Shown piece by piece: positions 25,526 through 34,996 of a stretch of DNA of 64,000 nt. Under the pieces are notes generated by a model. That model made no database searches. It was not told the DNA's origin and was given only the letters and a program-made list of their open reading frames with translations. Position 1 is the first letter of the stretch; every line of letters starts with the position of its first letter. A program made the translations under genes and the position numbers. The DNA lies in NCBI GenBank assembly GCA_029775855.1, contig JARVJZ010000001.1, forward strand, positions 186,001 through 250,000, in the 5' to 3' direction. The stretch comes from Nitrososphaeria archaeon (GTDB lineage: Archaea > Thermoproteota > Nitrososphaeria > Nitrososphaerales > JAAOZN01).

Positions 25526-26821
25526 TCACTCCTCCACTGGTTTACTTTTAATAGATTTAACTATCAACTCAACAGCCGCCAAAACAAACCCAACAACCGT
25601 GAGCATCAACCCTACTATCATAGCCTTAAAACTTATAGTCGGTATTATCAATAAAGTGCTAATAAGAGCAAGAAGAGGAATAAAAATCTGCGACAGCCTT
25701 CTGTGCCCATTGCTCCGACGCTTTATTAAAATGCCAGCTGGATTTATTATGATTAAACCCAGCAGATAAGCTAAATCTGAAATATACACTATCAACTCTA
25801 TATCAAAGAGAAATACGATTAACAGTGCTAAGGCGAAGGTAAAGAGTAGTGAAAAGTAAGGGGTTCTGAACGACGCATGTATATTCTCAAAGATCTTTGG
25901 AATATGTCTATCTCTGCTCAAAGAGTAAAGCGTTCTTGATGCTGCTATCAAAGATGCGTTAAGCGATGCAAGCGAAGCTATCACAGCAGCGACAGCCATT
26001 AAGAACCCTAAGGTGCTGAATAGCTGGAATGCTGACTTAATAAGGGGCGTTTCTGAAGATATGATCTCACTGTAGTCTAATGTGCCTATCAACACTGCGA
26101 TAATAGATGGAAAGATCAAGAGTGCAATTATTATCGTTAATATTATGGCTTTAGGGACTACTTTGCGCGCCCTCTTAACCTCCTCAGACACATTTGTAAT
26201 CAACTCAAACCCTATGTAAATTGAGAAGACATATCCTAGCGATGAGAAGACGGGGTAAAGCACAAACGGAGTAAGCAACTCATACCTAGATACATCAATC
26301 TTGAAAACACCAAATAATATGAAGAGCAGCAGGATTCCAAAAACAAAACTCGTTAACATGACTTGAAGGCTACCTGCCTTTTTGACACCAACCAAGTTGA
26401 CTACTAAGAACAATGCTAGAATTAGAGCAGCGATTTCAGATGTAGAGATAGGCAGCAGCTGAGAAAGCATAATTGCAGCGGTATATGCGCTTAGAGCAGC
26501 ATACGCAACATTACCTATATGCATAAACCAACCTGACAAGAACGCTGGAACACCTCCAAGCGCATAGCTGACGAACGAATATCCGCCTCCAGCCTTTGCG
26601 ATGCGTGAACTCATGTCAGCATAGTTCAGTGCGATGAAAAGCGAAAACACTCCAGCAAGAATAAAGGTGAAGATCGCAGCCGAGCCCGCCATCTCAACAG
26701 CAAGTCTTGGTACAACAAAGATGGTAGGACCTATCGTAGGACCAAGGCCTATCATCACTGCCTCCAGTAGACTTAGGTTGCGTAATAGCTTGATACTGCC
26801 CAAGTAAGGGGTCTGCGGCAA
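25526..26821 (-). CDS. APC-superfamily amino acid permease
   Basis: 431 residues with about 12 hydrophobic segments. The N-terminal LLEAVMIGLGPTIGPTIFVVP corresponds to the substrate-binding unwound helix 1 of APC transporters, and SRIAKAGGGYSFVSYALGG to helix 2-3. FSIYIGFELITNVSEEVKRARKVVPKAI is the family's helix 6 region. Substrate is unknown; amino acids or polyamines are usual. It is transcribed away from a double universal-stress protein gene that starts only tens of bases away, an arrangement common for archaeal APC transporters, where the Usp is thought to regulate transport. Confidence 0.88.
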   Translation of the reverse strand: MPQTPYLGSIKLLRNLSLLEAVMIGLGPTIGPTIFVVPRLAVEMAGSAAIFTFILAGVFSLFIALNYADMSSRIAKAGGGYSFVSYALGGVPAFLSGWFMHIGNVAYAALSAYTAAIMLSQLLPISTSEIAALILALFLVVNLVGVKKAGSLQVMLTSFVFGILLLFILFGVFKIDVSRYELLTPFVLYPVFSSLGYVFSIYIGFELITNVSEEVKRARKVVPKAIILTIIIALLIFPSIIAVLIGTLDYSEIISSETPLIKSAFQLFSTLGFLMAVAAVIASLASLNASLIAASRTLYSLSRDRHIPKIFENIHASFRTPYFSLLFTFALALLIVFLFDIELIVYISDLAYLLGLIIINPAGILIKRRSNGHRRLSQIFIPLLALISTLLIIPTISFKAMIVGLMLTVVGFVLAAVELIVKSIKSKPVEE

Positions 26822-26874
26822 AGAGATAGTACTTATTGTTAACGGTAAAGCAGTTAAGTATCTTTGTTAGAAAG

Positions 26875-27783
26875 GTGTATGCTGTGGTAAAGAAGTCTGC
26901 TGGAAAAGAGGGTGTGGAGTGGAGCTGGGATAATTCCCCTATCTTGCTTCCTCTAGCCTATGAGCCGCGCGAGGAGAATGCGTTGCTCGCTGCGTTTGCG
27001 ATAGCTGAATACTGCGGCTCGAAGGTGATAGTATATCATGTTAAGACTGAAGTTGATACAGAAGCGGCGAAAGACAAGACTCTTAGGAATCTTCGTGAAC
27101 TTGCTAAGGTGTTTAATGTTCCTTATGTGGTAAATGAAAGCGACTATATTGTTGACGCTGATGATGTGTCAAAGATCTCTAAGAGCATAGTTGATGTTGC
27201 CAAAAAAGAGGGTTGCCAAGCCATTATTATGTCTGCGCATAGGGAATCTTTTTTGCGTGAACTCTTGGGGCGAATTTCAGATAGAGTAGCCAGAATGGCT
27301 GACAGAACCGTAGTGTTGGTTGAAAGTGCATTTAAAGGAGCAAGGTTCACAAGGCAGCCTAGAAAGATTATGGTTATAGTTTTGGAGAACAAATTCTACA
27401 AAGATTCTTTGACGCTTGCTGCGATATTCACAAGCTCGCTCTCAACACCGAATTGTGAACTCCTTGCTGTAAATGTGTTGAAGATACCTGAGGCTACTCC
27501 GATTGATGCCACAGAAACTTCAAAGGTCTTTAGAAAAATGGAAAGAGAATTTGCGCAGAAGATAGCCCTAGCTATAACATCGCTAGGTAGGCTCTTTACT
27601 CCACGCATTCTACCTGTAAGAGATATAGGACGAGATTTGGCTGAGTTCGCTGCTGAAGAAGGTGTGGAGTTGATTATAATAGGTTGTGACAAGCCTGGTA
27701 GACTTGGTCCGGTGCTTACAAAGGATGAATATGCAATCGTTAAGAAGGCGGGTTGTGTAGTTTTAGTTGTTATTCCACCTTAA
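26875..27783 (+). CDS. tandem universal stress protein (UspA x2)
   Basis: Two Usp domains in one chain: the first begins SPILLPLAYEPREENALLAAFAIAEYCG and ends VARMADRTVVLVES; the second begins PRKIMVIVLENKFYKDSLTLAAIF and ends with GCDKPGRLGPVLTKDEYAIVKKAGCVVLVV, a recognisable but incomplete version of the ATP-binding glycine motif. A longer start (TTG 26836) is possible but would leave only 14 bases to the divergent permease gene; GTG 26875 or 26884 is more likely. Paired with the permease, a regulatory role in transport is probable. The second domain likely binds nucleotide; the first shows no clear ATP motif. Confidence 0.75.
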   Translation: MYAVVKKSAGKEGVEWSWDNSPILLPLAYEPREENALLAAFAIAEYCGSKVIVYHVKTEVDTEAAKDKTLRNLRELAKVFNVPYVVNESDYIVDADDVSKISKSIVDVAKKEGCQAIIMSAHRESFLRELLGRISDRVARMADRTVVLVESAFKGARFTRQPRKIMVIVLENKFYKDSLTLAAIFTSSLSTPNCELLAVNVLKIPEATPIDATETSKVFRKMEREFAQKIALAITSLGRLFTPRILPVRDIGRDLAEFAAEEGVELIIIGCDKPGRLGPVLTKDEYAIVKKAGCVVLVVIPP

Positions 27784-27818
27784 CATTTAACTTTAGGCCT
27801 AATTATTGGTTGGTTAAG

Positions 27819-28712
27819 TTGTCTATAGCTGAAGAATATTTTAAGGCTGGAAAAATCGCTTCAGAAGTTAAAGAAAAGATTAAGGGAAGCATTAGCGTCG
27901 GCTCAAGGCTTGTTGATATAGCTGAGATGGTGGAACAATCTATCATAGGTAGAGGTGCTCACCCAGCCTTTCCTTGCAACATCTGCCTAAACAGCGTAGC
28001 AGCACATTACACACCGAGACCAGAAGATGATCTGAAGATAAGGGAGGGCGATGTTGTTAAAATAGACTTTGGCGTGCATATAGACGGCTACGTAGTCGAC
28101 ACAGCAATCACTCTATCGTTCAACGTTGGATATGACGCTATGGTTAGAGCGGTTGAGGTTATGCTCCAAGAAGCATTAAAAGTAGTTAAAGTTGGTGTCA
28201 AAGCTGGTGAAGTAGGTAGAGCTATCCAAGCGGCAGCACAACGCTTAGGCTTCAAACCCATAGTAAACCTCTCAGGCCACGCAATCGCACCTTACACGGT
28301 TCACGCTGGATTATCTATACCCAACACCTATACTGCTGGCACACCAAGTCTCAAGCTAGGTCAAGTTTATGCCATCGAACCATTCGCTACAACCCAGAAA
28401 GGTGCAGGCGTTGTAGTCAACGGCCCCTTAATAAACATCTTTAGTCTAGTCGCTCGAAAACCATTAGGCGACCCTTCTTTAGACGCTTTTGTTGAAGAAC
28501 TCTGGGCTAGGTTTCGAACACTACCTTTCACTTATAGGCAGATTAGAGATCTTGGGGATGCTGCTTGGTTGGAGCGTATTGTTAAAACCTTGATGCAGAA
28601 GCGTGTTTTAAGAGGTTATCCGATGCTTGTTGAAGCTCGAAACGAGATTGTGGCTCAAGCTGAACACACCGTTACGCCGGTTGAGAATGGAGTGGTAATC
28701 CTTACTGAGTAG
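27819..28712 (+). CDS. map: methionine aminopeptidase, type II
   Basis: Removes initiator methionine from new proteins. TTG 27819 gives a start next to the conserved SIAEEYFKAGKIASEV helix; the ~22 upstream residues are not family-like. Metal ligands: Asp in KIDFGVHIDGY and Asp in VVDTAIT, His in NLSGHAIAPYTVHAG, Glu in AIEPFAT, and Glu in QAEHTV near the end. The archaeal insertion (type IIa) is visible between the His and first Glu. Its end overlaps the converging zinc-ribbon gene by 11 bases. Confidence 0.93.
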   Translation: MSIAEEYFKAGKIASEVKEKIKGSISVGSRLVDIAEMVEQSIIGRGAHPAFPCNICLNSVAAHYTPRPEDDLKIREGDVVKIDFGVHIDGYVVDTAITLSFNVGYDAMVRAVEVMLQEALKVVKVGVKAGEVGRAIQAAAQRLGFKPIVNLSGHAIAPYTVHAGLSIPNTYTAGTPSLKLGQVYAIEPFATTQKGAGVVVNGPLINIFSLVARKPLGDPSLDAFVEELWARFRTLPFTYRQIRDLGDAAWLERIVKTLMQKRVLRGYPMLVEARNEIVAQAEHTVTPVENGVVILTE

Positions 28713-28908
28713 GTTTTATAGGCTCGGCGTAGATCATCGTTATCAAGATGTTCCCACTGCACTTTTTGCACTGACCATTCTGTTTGAAGACATAATCTCC
28801 TACTGTAAAGGTTCGTTTATTCTTTTCCCCGCAGCCTAGACATTCCTCTATGGTGTAGACGATCTGTTTCCCTCTTTTTTCACCTATTGACGGTATCATC
28901 GTTGCCAT
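28702..28908 (-). CDS. small zinc-ribbon protein, unknown
   Basis: 68 residues with two CxxC pairs (ECLGCG at about 23-26 and CKKCSG at about 47-50) around a short beta-rich stretch (RTFTVGDYVFKQNG), the pattern of a rubredoxin-like zinc ribbon. I recognise no named family. One base separates it from the upstream DUF1512 gene on the same strand, so they form an operon. It may bind RNA, DNA or a partner protein; no function can be assigned. Confidence 0.65.
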   Translation of the reverse strand: MATMIPSIGEKRGKQIVYTIEECLGCGEKNKRTFTVGDYVFKQNGQCKKCSGNILITMIYAEPIKPTQ

Positions 28909-28909
28909 T

Positions 28910-30022
28910 TTATTGCGCCACCCCTAAGGTGTTGCCTACACCAACTATCAGCACGTTATCATTGGGTTGTGTCTTTTCCTCTACAAGCCTATATACGATC
29001 TTGGTCACTTTCTCAGCAGCTTCAGCTATCTCCTTTCTCATAACTGATATAGCATCTATAAGAGACTGCTTTATGACTACTGCATAGAGAGGTATGTTCA
29101 TCTTCGTCGCAACCTCCTCTATCTTAAAGCGGTCTACACCTATACCTCCAATAGCAGCACCCACCCCCTCAGCCACCTCACCAGTCTTTTCACCCTCTAG
29201 CTTTAGAGCTGCATCTATCATAATTATACTGTTAATCTTCACACCTAGCTCGCTAATTAATCTCTCAACGGCGGTGCCAGGTTCTCCTACATTACCACCG
29301 GGCCCAACAGCTTTTATCAAATAGAGATTTCTATCCTTATATTCTGACTTTACCATAACAGTATCTTTGGATATATCCATCTTCTCGTGGTTAAGCATCA
29401 TCCTCCCCACAACCATAGGCCCTATGCCGTCGCCAATAGGTTGAGACAGTTTAAATGCTTCTAACGCGTTCACTAAAGCGTCCGCCTCTTGCAGTATCAT
29501 AGGCATAATCATTTGAAGCTGCACAAGTATGTAGATGTTTGAGGTTCTCTTGCCCAGCAGGTAGAAGTGTCTAACGAGTTTGTAGATGTAGTTGATAGAT
29601 GATGCAGCTTCAAGTATGTTTTCAGCAGTGCTCACCTTAACTAAATCCGTCTCAGGCGCTAACCTTCTAATCTCAGAGCGTATCCTATCATTCCTAACAG
29701 TCACAACATGCTCAATCTTCCTAACTATACCAGAAGGATCCAAATCCACAGGCATAATTGTGAAGTATTCAAGCAGCTGATCTACTTGCTCCTGTGGATC
29801 AGATTTGGGCTTAAGATGATTAACTAAATAGTCTATAACCTCCTTTCTAGACTTCTCACGCATAATCTTAAGCTTACCAAGCGCCCTAGAAACCTCACCA
29901 AGTATCATAAACGCTTGAATCCTCTGACCGTAAAAAAGAAAGAGCAAGAAAGGTAAATAAAAGAGCAAGAGATACAGTGTATTATCACCAAACTGCCCAG
30001 GACCCAACTGCAAAGGAAGCAA
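28910..30022 (-). CDS. DUF1512-family membrane-anchored protein
   Basis: 370 residues. One hydrophobic segment near the N-terminus (LYLLLFYLPFLLFLFYGQRI, about 16-35) is followed by a large soluble part conserved in TACK archaea, with GDGIGPMVVGRMML, KAVGPGGNVGEPGTAVERLI and EGVGAAIGGIGVDRFKIEEVA, and a C-terminal glycine-containing VLIVGVGNTLGVAQ. I recognise the family as DUF1512; its function is unknown. The glycine-rich segments resemble nucleotide or metabolite-binding loops, but this is not established. Encoded next to the 5S rRNA gene on the same strand. Confidence 0.7.
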   Translation of the reverse strand: MLPLQLGPGQFGDNTLYLLLFYLPFLLFLFYGQRIQAFMILGEVSRALGKLKIMREKSRKEVIDYLVNHLKPKSDPQEQVDQLLEYFTIMPVDLDPSGIVRKIEHVVTVRNDRIRSEIRRLAPETDLVKVSTAENILEAASSINYIYKLVRHFYLLGKRTSNIYILVQLQMIMPMILQEADALVNALEAFKLSQPIGDGIGPMVVGRMMLNHEKMDISKDTVMVKSEYKDRNLYLIKAVGPGGNVGEPGTAVERLISELGVKINSIIMIDAALKLEGEKTGEVAEGVGAAIGGIGVDRFKIEEVATKMNIPLYAVVIKQSLIDAISVMRKEIAEAAEKVTKIVYRLVEEKTQPNDNVLIVGVGNTLGVAQ

Positions 30023-30093
30023 TCTAACTACCCTTACTCTAAGTTAGCTGTGAAGACACTACTCTTTAAGCATTTTCCTTAGCAACATGTAAA

Positions 30094-30213
30094 GGCGCCG
30101 GCACCGCCGATTCGCGAAGCCTTGCGGACTTCACTAAAGCGGCGGCGACACACGGTTTGACTTCTGGGTTCGGAATGAGACCAGGTCGGACCCGTGTGCT
30201 ATGGCCGGCTGGC
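30094..30213 (-). rRNA. rrf: 5S ribosomal RNA
   Basis: On the minus strand a ~120-base segment contains the 5S core CATTCCGAACCCAGAAGTCA (helix III/loop region), CACACGGGTCCGACC, and GCGAATCGGCGGTGCCGGC. The ends pair as helix I: GCCGGC at 30204-30209 with GCCGGC at 30097-30102. The gene stands alone; no 16S, 23S or tRNA gene flanks it, as in many crenarchaea and thaumarchaea where 5S is unlinked. Exact ends are estimated within a few bases. Confidence 0.88.
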
Positions 30214-30235
30214 TTATGCTTGTTAATTGGTGGTA

Positions 30236-30246
30236 GATTAATTTAT
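30236..30246 (-). promoter_or_regulatory. TATA-like box for the 5S rRNA gene
   Basis: ATAAATTAATC on the minus strand, about 28 bases before the 5S 5' end. On the plus strand the same A/T stretch lies about 30-35 bases before the start codon at 30275, so it may serve both directions. Confidence 0.45.
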
Positions 30247-30274
30247 CGATGATGTTAGGGGGAAAGGCTAATTT

Positions 30275-30850
30275 ATGGCTTGTATGTATATTAGGTCTGG
30301 TTTGTCTGAAGATCTTGTTTGTGATGAGTTTGGTCGATGGAGGCGGGTTATAAAGAATAGGCCTAAATTGATTTATGAGTTTGTTTCTAAGAGTGGAGAA
30401 AGGGCTGAAGTTGATGTAGCTTCTGAGCAGTTGTATGGCGGTGAAGAAGTGTTATGGTGGTATAGTGTTGAACGTGGAGTCTTTAGAAAGAGGCTAGAGC
30501 GCTATTGGTTCATAACTAACCTTAGAGTATGTAAATTCGATTACGAAGAAGGTAATGTTGAGGCGACCCCTCTAAAGGATTTAGACGTGGTTGTAACTGA
30601 AAAGGAGCACACAACTTCCTCGCAAAGAATAGGCATGTATACTGGTAAACTAGAGAATATAGTAGGTATTGTAGGCGTAGGTACCTCGCGCACCAAGAGC
30701 CGAACAATCGGTAATCTACTTTTTATACGTGAAGGGCGTGTTCTAGTGAAGTTTACAAAGATTAGTGACCCTGATGGTGTTAAGAAACTTGTTGAAGTCT
30801 TAAAGAGAAATTTGAGAGATGTAGAAGTTCGACCCTTAAGCCTAGCTTAA
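30275..30850 (+). CDS. hypothetical protein with PH-like domain
   Basis: 191 residues, soluble. The segment GEEVLWWYSVERGVFRKRLERYWFITNLRVCKFDYE followed by PLKDLDVVV and a C-terminal helix (DGVKKLVEVLKRNL) resembles the prokaryotic PH-like (bPH) fold, where a short strand set ending in a membrane-to-sheet switch signature is common. No catalytic motif is visible. It sits alone between 5S rRNA and the prenyltransferase gene, in the same direction as the latter (42-base gap). Function unknown. Confidence 0.5.
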   Translation: MACMYIRSGLSEDLVCDEFGRWRRVIKNRPKLIYEFVSKSGERAEVDVASEQLYGGEEVLWWYSVERGVFRKRLERYWFITNLRVCKFDYEEGNVEATPLKDLDVVVTEKEHTTSSQRIGMYTGKLENIVGIVGVGTSRTKSRTIGNLLFIREGRVLVKFTKISDPDGVKKLVEVLKRNLRDVEVRPLSLA

Positions 30851-30892
30851 CATTCTGGTAAGAGATAGGTATTAAAGCCTAGGTCTGGTAGG

Positions 30893-31933
30893 TTGTTTGA
30901 TAGACGATTGAACATAGAGGATATAGTTCGCACCTATAGGCAAGAAGTCTACACCTACATAGATGCAAAGCTCCCAAGGTCTCATGCTCATTCTGATATT
31001 GTAACATTTTACGAGATGCTGAGGGATTACCCTTCAAGACCAAGCAAAGGGTTGAGAGCTGCTTTATGTATGCTCACATGCGAAGCGTTTGGCGGTCAAA
31101 GAGATCTATGTATACCAACCGCAGCAGCTATAGAGATCTTTCAGAGCTGGGTTCTGATACACGATGATATCGAGGATGATTCTGAAATGAGGAGAGGGCA
31201 GCCTGTGCTGCATAAAAAATTTGGTATACCTATGGCGATCAATGCGGGCGATGCATTGCATGGGAAGATGTGGGAGGTTCTGCTTGAAAATAAGAGAATA
31301 TTAGGTGAAAGTAAGACTTTATCTATTCTTGAAGAGTTCTGCAAGATGGTAAACGAGACGACAGAAGGGCAGCACTTAGAGTTGACTTGGGTTTGTAAGA
31401 GAAGATGGGATCTTGTAGATGAAGACTACTTCTTTATGTGCGGTAAGAAAACATCTTGGTACACAGCTATAACCCCTTTCCGATTAGGTGCAATTATAGC
31501 TGATGCTGATAAGCACACACTCGAGCAGATGGTTCATTTAGGCTACAAATTAGGATTAGCCTTTCAAATAAGAGATGACGCGCTTAATCTTATGGCTGAG
31601 GAGAAATACGGCAAAGAAGCGGCTGGAGACATCTACGAAAGCAAGAGGACGCTCATATTAATTGATGCGCTTAAAAGATGTAGCGCTGAAGAGCGGGAAA
31701 AGGCAAAACAAATCTTAGATAAACCTAGACCCTCAAAGAATCCTGAAGAAGTTAAGTGGATCCTAGATCTAATCAACAAGACGAATAGTCTCCAATATGC
31801 TCTTGGTGTTGCAGAGAAGTTGGCGCAGGAAGCAAAACAATACTTCGAGGAAGTCTTTAAGGAAGCTCAATGTGCTGAAGCTAAAGATGCTATTAGAAGC
31901 TTCATAGAGTATATGGTAAGTAGAAGATGGTAA
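30893..31933 (+). CDS. polyprenyl (geranylgeranyl-type) diphosphate synthase
   Basis: Trans-isoprenyl chain elongation for archaeal lipids or quinones. First aspartate-rich motif IHDDIEDDSEMRRGQPVLH (residues 89-107; DDxxDD, Asp91 and following), then GKKTSWYTAITPFRLGAI, and the second motif FQIRDDALNL (about 224-233), where the usual DDxxD is reduced to DD-A-L-N. The residues before the first motif (EIFQSWVLI) set product length; large residues near the motif favour a C20 product, but this was not modelled. TTG start. 23 bases upstream of gltX. Length 346 is normal. Confidence 0.88.
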   Translation: MFDRRLNIEDIVRTYRQEVYTYIDAKLPRSHAHSDIVTFYEMLRDYPSRPSKGLRAALCMLTCEAFGGQRDLCIPTAAAIEIFQSWVLIHDDIEDDSEMRRGQPVLHKKFGIPMAINAGDALHGKMWEVLLENKRILGESKTLSILEEFCKMVNETTEGQHLELTWVCKRRWDLVDEDYFFMCGKKTSWYTAITPFRLGAIIADADKHTLEQMVHLGYKLGLAFQIRDDALNLMAEEKYGKEAAGDIYESKRTLILIDALKRCSAEEREKAKQILDKPRPSKNPEEVKWILDLINKTNSLQYALGVAEKLAQEAKQYFEEVFKEAQCAEAKDAIRSFIEYMVSRRW

Positions 31934-31956
31934 TCTAATCTCTAGAGGGGGGAGGA

Positions 31957-33660
31957 ATGAGTGTATCCGACTCTTTAACTGAGAAGATAAGGCAGTATGC
32001 TCTCCTAAACGCTACAAAGCATGGTGGTAAGGCTGAAGTAGGTGCGGTAGTAAGTAAAATCTTAGGTGCTCATCCAGAGTTAAGGTTGCAAGCTAAACTA
32101 ATCGTTGAAGTGGTTAAGCAAGTCGTTGAAGAGATAAATGCTCTCAAACCAGAAGAGCAACTAGCTGAATTAGAAAATTATCCCACAATATCTACAGAAA
32201 CCAAAACCGAGGAGAAGAAGCTACCCCCTCTACCCAACGCAGTAAAAGGAGCGGTTGTCGTTCGCCTACCTCCAGAGCCCTCTGGTTATATGCACATAGG
32301 CCACGCGATGGCCGGCTTAATAAACTCTGAATATGCAAAGATGTATGATGGAAAGATCTGGCTTAGATTTGAAGATACAAACCCAAGAAAGGTTAAGCTA
32401 GAATATTATGATAGCTTCAGATCCGGCTACAGTTGGCTTGGAATAAAATGGGATTACGAGAAAAATGTCTCAGACGACTTAGATCTAATCTACGGATTCG
32501 GAAGGCAGCTTGTTGAGAAGGGTTTAGCATACGCCTGCACCTGTGAGGAGTCAAGAATAAAGGCTGCCCGCTTCGCAGGTAAGGGATGCGAGTGCAGAGA
32601 AAGAAGTGTAGAAGAGAATCTTGAAGCTTGGGATAAGATGCTCTCAGGAGCTTATAGAGAAGGCGAGATCGTAATAAGATACAAAGGCGACTTATCAAGC
32701 CAAGACTACTCTCTACGAGACCCCAACCTCTTCCGAATAGTAGACCACCCACATCCTATACAAGGTTCAAAATATAGGTTATGGCCAGTATATGATTTTG
32801 CTGTAGTGGTAGAAGATTATCTGTGCAAAGTAACCCACATACTCAGAAGCTTAGAGTTTCACGTATCTTTACAAGATAGGCTTAGAGCTGACCTCGGTCT
32901 CCCAAAGGTTCACATAACACAGTTCTCACGCTTTAGGTTTAAGGGTACACCAGTCTCAAAGAGGATGCTCAGACCCCTATTGGAGCAAGGACTTGTCTCA
33001 GGCTGGGACGACCCGCGTATGCCTACAATCATGGGGTTAAAGAGACGCGGCATCGACCCTGAAGCCATAAAGAACTTTACCTTAGAGGTTGGTTACACTT
33101 TAGCGGAGCATGAGTTTGAATGGAGTCTTCTCTTTGCAGCGAACCGAAAGGTTTTAGATCCTAAGGTCAGACGCTACATGTTCGTCCCAGACCCCATTCG
33201 TCTTAAGGTTAAAGGAGCGCCGGAGAAAAGTGTAAACCTCCGATTCCACCCAGATAAAGACCTCGGTTTCAGAGCTATACAAACAAAAGGTATCTTCTAC
33301 ATAGCGAGGAGCGATGCCTCAAATCTACACACGGGCGACGAGTTTAGGCTCATAGAGCTATATAATGTGGTGGTTGAAGAAGTTAGTGAAGATGAGATTA
33401 AATCGGTCTACATCGGCTCAGAGCTAAAAGAAGGCATACCCAAGTTTCAATGGGTTACCGAAGATAACACAGCGCTCAAAGTTCTGATACCCGATGTGCT
33501 GTTCAAAGATGATGAATTTAACCGTGAAAGCTTGAATGAGGTAAGAGGCTTTGCCGAGCCCTCAGTAGCCAAACTAAAGGTTGGTGAAGTGGTTCAATTC
33601 ATCCGATTCGGATTCTGCAGAATAGACAGTGAAGGTGTAGCAATCTTTGCCCACAAGTGA
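31957..33660 (+). CDS. gltX: glutamyl-tRNA synthetase, archaeal type
   Basis: Class I synthetase of the GlxRS archaeal/eukaryotic branch, 567 residues. HIGH motif in PPEPSGYMHIGHAM (about 106-119), and the KMSKS counterpart is GTPVSKRML (about 329-337). RFEDTNPRKVKLEYYD and VSLQDRLRADLG are family features. The C-terminal beta-barrel anticodon-binding part follows. Strong ribosome-binding site GGGGGGAGG just before ATG. In archaea this enzyme commonly makes Glu-tRNA-Gln, later amidated by GatDE; those genes are not here. Confidence 0.94.
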   Translation: MSVSDSLTEKIRQYALLNATKHGGKAEVGAVVSKILGAHPELRLQAKLIVEVVKQVVEEINALKPEEQLAELENYPTISTETKTEEKKLPPLPNAVKGAVVVRLPPEPSGYMHIGHAMAGLINSEYAKMYDGKIWLRFEDTNPRKVKLEYYDSFRSGYSWLGIKWDYEKNVSDDLDLIYGFGRQLVEKGLAYACTCEESRIKAARFAGKGCECRERSVEENLEAWDKMLSGAYREGEIVIRYKGDLSSQDYSLRDPNLFRIVDHPHPIQGSKYRLWPVYDFAVVVEDYLCKVTHILRSLEFHVSLQDRLRADLGLPKVHITQFSRFRFKGTPVSKRMLRPLLEQGLVSGWDDPRMPTIMGLKRRGIDPEAIKNFTLEVGYTLAEHEFEWSLLFAANRKVLDPKVRRYMFVPDPIRLKVKGAPEKSVNLRFHPDKDLGFRAIQTKGIFYIARSDASNLHTGDEFRLIELYNVVVEEVSEDEIKSVYIGSELKEGIPKFQWVTEDNTALKVLIPDVLFKDDEFNRESLNEVRGFAEPSVAKLKVGEVVQFIRFGFCRIDSEGVAIFAHK

Positions 33661-34915
33661 GTCCGAGGCTCTTCTTCAGAAATTGGTTGATAATCGTCTA
33701 AACGAATGGATGCTCAAACCAGACTATAATCAATACGGGTTATCAAACTTAGCAGCAAGCATAATGAAGTTCTTCGGAGATAAGCATCTAAAACACAAAC
33801 CTATAGCTGACCCAAGGTTAGACGAAGTCTTAGATGGTGTAGAGAACATCATTCTTCTACTCGTAGATGGGTTATCTTACTATCAAATATCTGGTGAAGT
33901 TGAGAAGTATCTACATGCTTCACTTAACCCAACAACAATACCCATAACCTCAACCTTCCCATCTACTACAACAACCGCTTTGACGACGCTTAACACAGGC
34001 TTGACACCACAAGAGCACGCCATAATAGGATACACAACATATCTAAAAGAGATTGGAGTAGTTCTAAGTTTAACAAACTTCGCTCCTTCAGCTGCGCCTG
34101 AAAGTATTTCTTTAATACAAGCCGGTCTAGACCCCTCTAGCATCCTTGGTGTTGAGACAATCCATTCACAACTCAGAAAAAGCGGCGTTAAATCAATCAT
34201 AATGACCAGAAGAATGTACAGAGAAAGCCCCCTTACAACTATGCTCGGTCTAGGAGCGGATATAGAAACCTATGTAGGTGTATCTGACATCTTCGTGCGT
34301 ATGCGTAAGCTGCTAGAGAACTCCAGAACACCAACACTTCTCTTTCCATATTGGGATGGTTTAGACATAGCGGCACATATATATGGTCATCAAAGTGAAG
34401 AAGCAGTTAGCGAGCTTAAAAACTTCTTAGCTTCAATGAAGGTCAATCTAATGGAAAAGATAAACTCTAACACTGCGAAGAAGAGTGCCTTGCTAATCAC
34501 AGGAGACCACGGACAAGTCACATTCTCCCCGCAAGAAGTGTTAGCGGTAGAAAAGCATCCAAACCTACTGAATGCTCTACATATACCACCAACAGGAGAC
34601 TCAAGAGCAGCTTGCCTTTACCCAAAACCAGAAATGAAAGAAAAAATAATAGAATATGTGGAAACCCACCTTTCTCAATCCTTCTCTATATATGAAACTC
34701 AACACCTTCTCAGAGAAGGCGTCTTTGGTTTAGGTGAGGCGAAGCAGAATCTACTAGATAGAACAGGTGAACTCATACTCTTACCTAAAAGAAATGGGGC
34801 TATAGCCTACAGCTATAAACCAAAGTATAAAGAATTCGATCTTAAAGGTGGGCACGGCGGTCTAACCCCAACAGAATTGATAGTCCCGCTAATATGCAAA
34901 AACTTGATTAGATGA
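33647..34915 (+). CDS. alkaline-phosphatase-superfamily phosphodiesterase
   Basis: Type I phosphodiesterase/nucleotide pyrophosphatase fold, 422 residues. First metal-site Asp in NIILLLVDGLSYYQI, nucleophile Thr region TSTFPSTTTTALTTLNTG (about 101-118), PYWDGLDIAAHIYG supplying Asp/His ligands, and LLITGDHGQV with the second metal site Asp-His. Substrate cannot be predicted; the family hydrolyses phosphodiesters and pyrophosphates. TTG start overlaps the gltX end by 14 bases. No signal peptide, so it is cytoplasmic. Confidence 0.85.
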   Translation: MPTSESEALLQKLVDNRLNEWMLKPDYNQYGLSNLAASIMKFFGDKHLKHKPIADPRLDEVLDGVENIILLLVDGLSYYQISGEVEKYLHASLNPTTIPITSTFPSTTTTALTTLNTGLTPQEHAIIGYTTYLKEIGVVLSLTNFAPSAAPESISLIQAGLDPSSILGVETIHSQLRKSGVKSIIMTRRMYRESPLTTMLGLGADIETYVGVSDIFVRMRKLLENSRTPTLLFPYWDGLDIAAHIYGHQSEEAVSELKNFLASMKVNLMEKINSNTAKKSALLITGDHGQVTFSPQEVLAVEKHPNLLNALHIPPTGDSRAACLYPKPEMKEKIIEYVETHLSQSFSIYETQHLLREGVFGLGEAKQNLLDRTGELILLPKRNGAIAYSYKPKYKEFDLKGGHGGLTPTELIVPLICKNLIR

Positions 34916-34996
34916 TGAAATATTCAAAGAGCTGGAATGGTAAGCAAGTGACATGTTTATTAGACAGCGGATAAAAGCGGGTATGGGGGAAGTTAG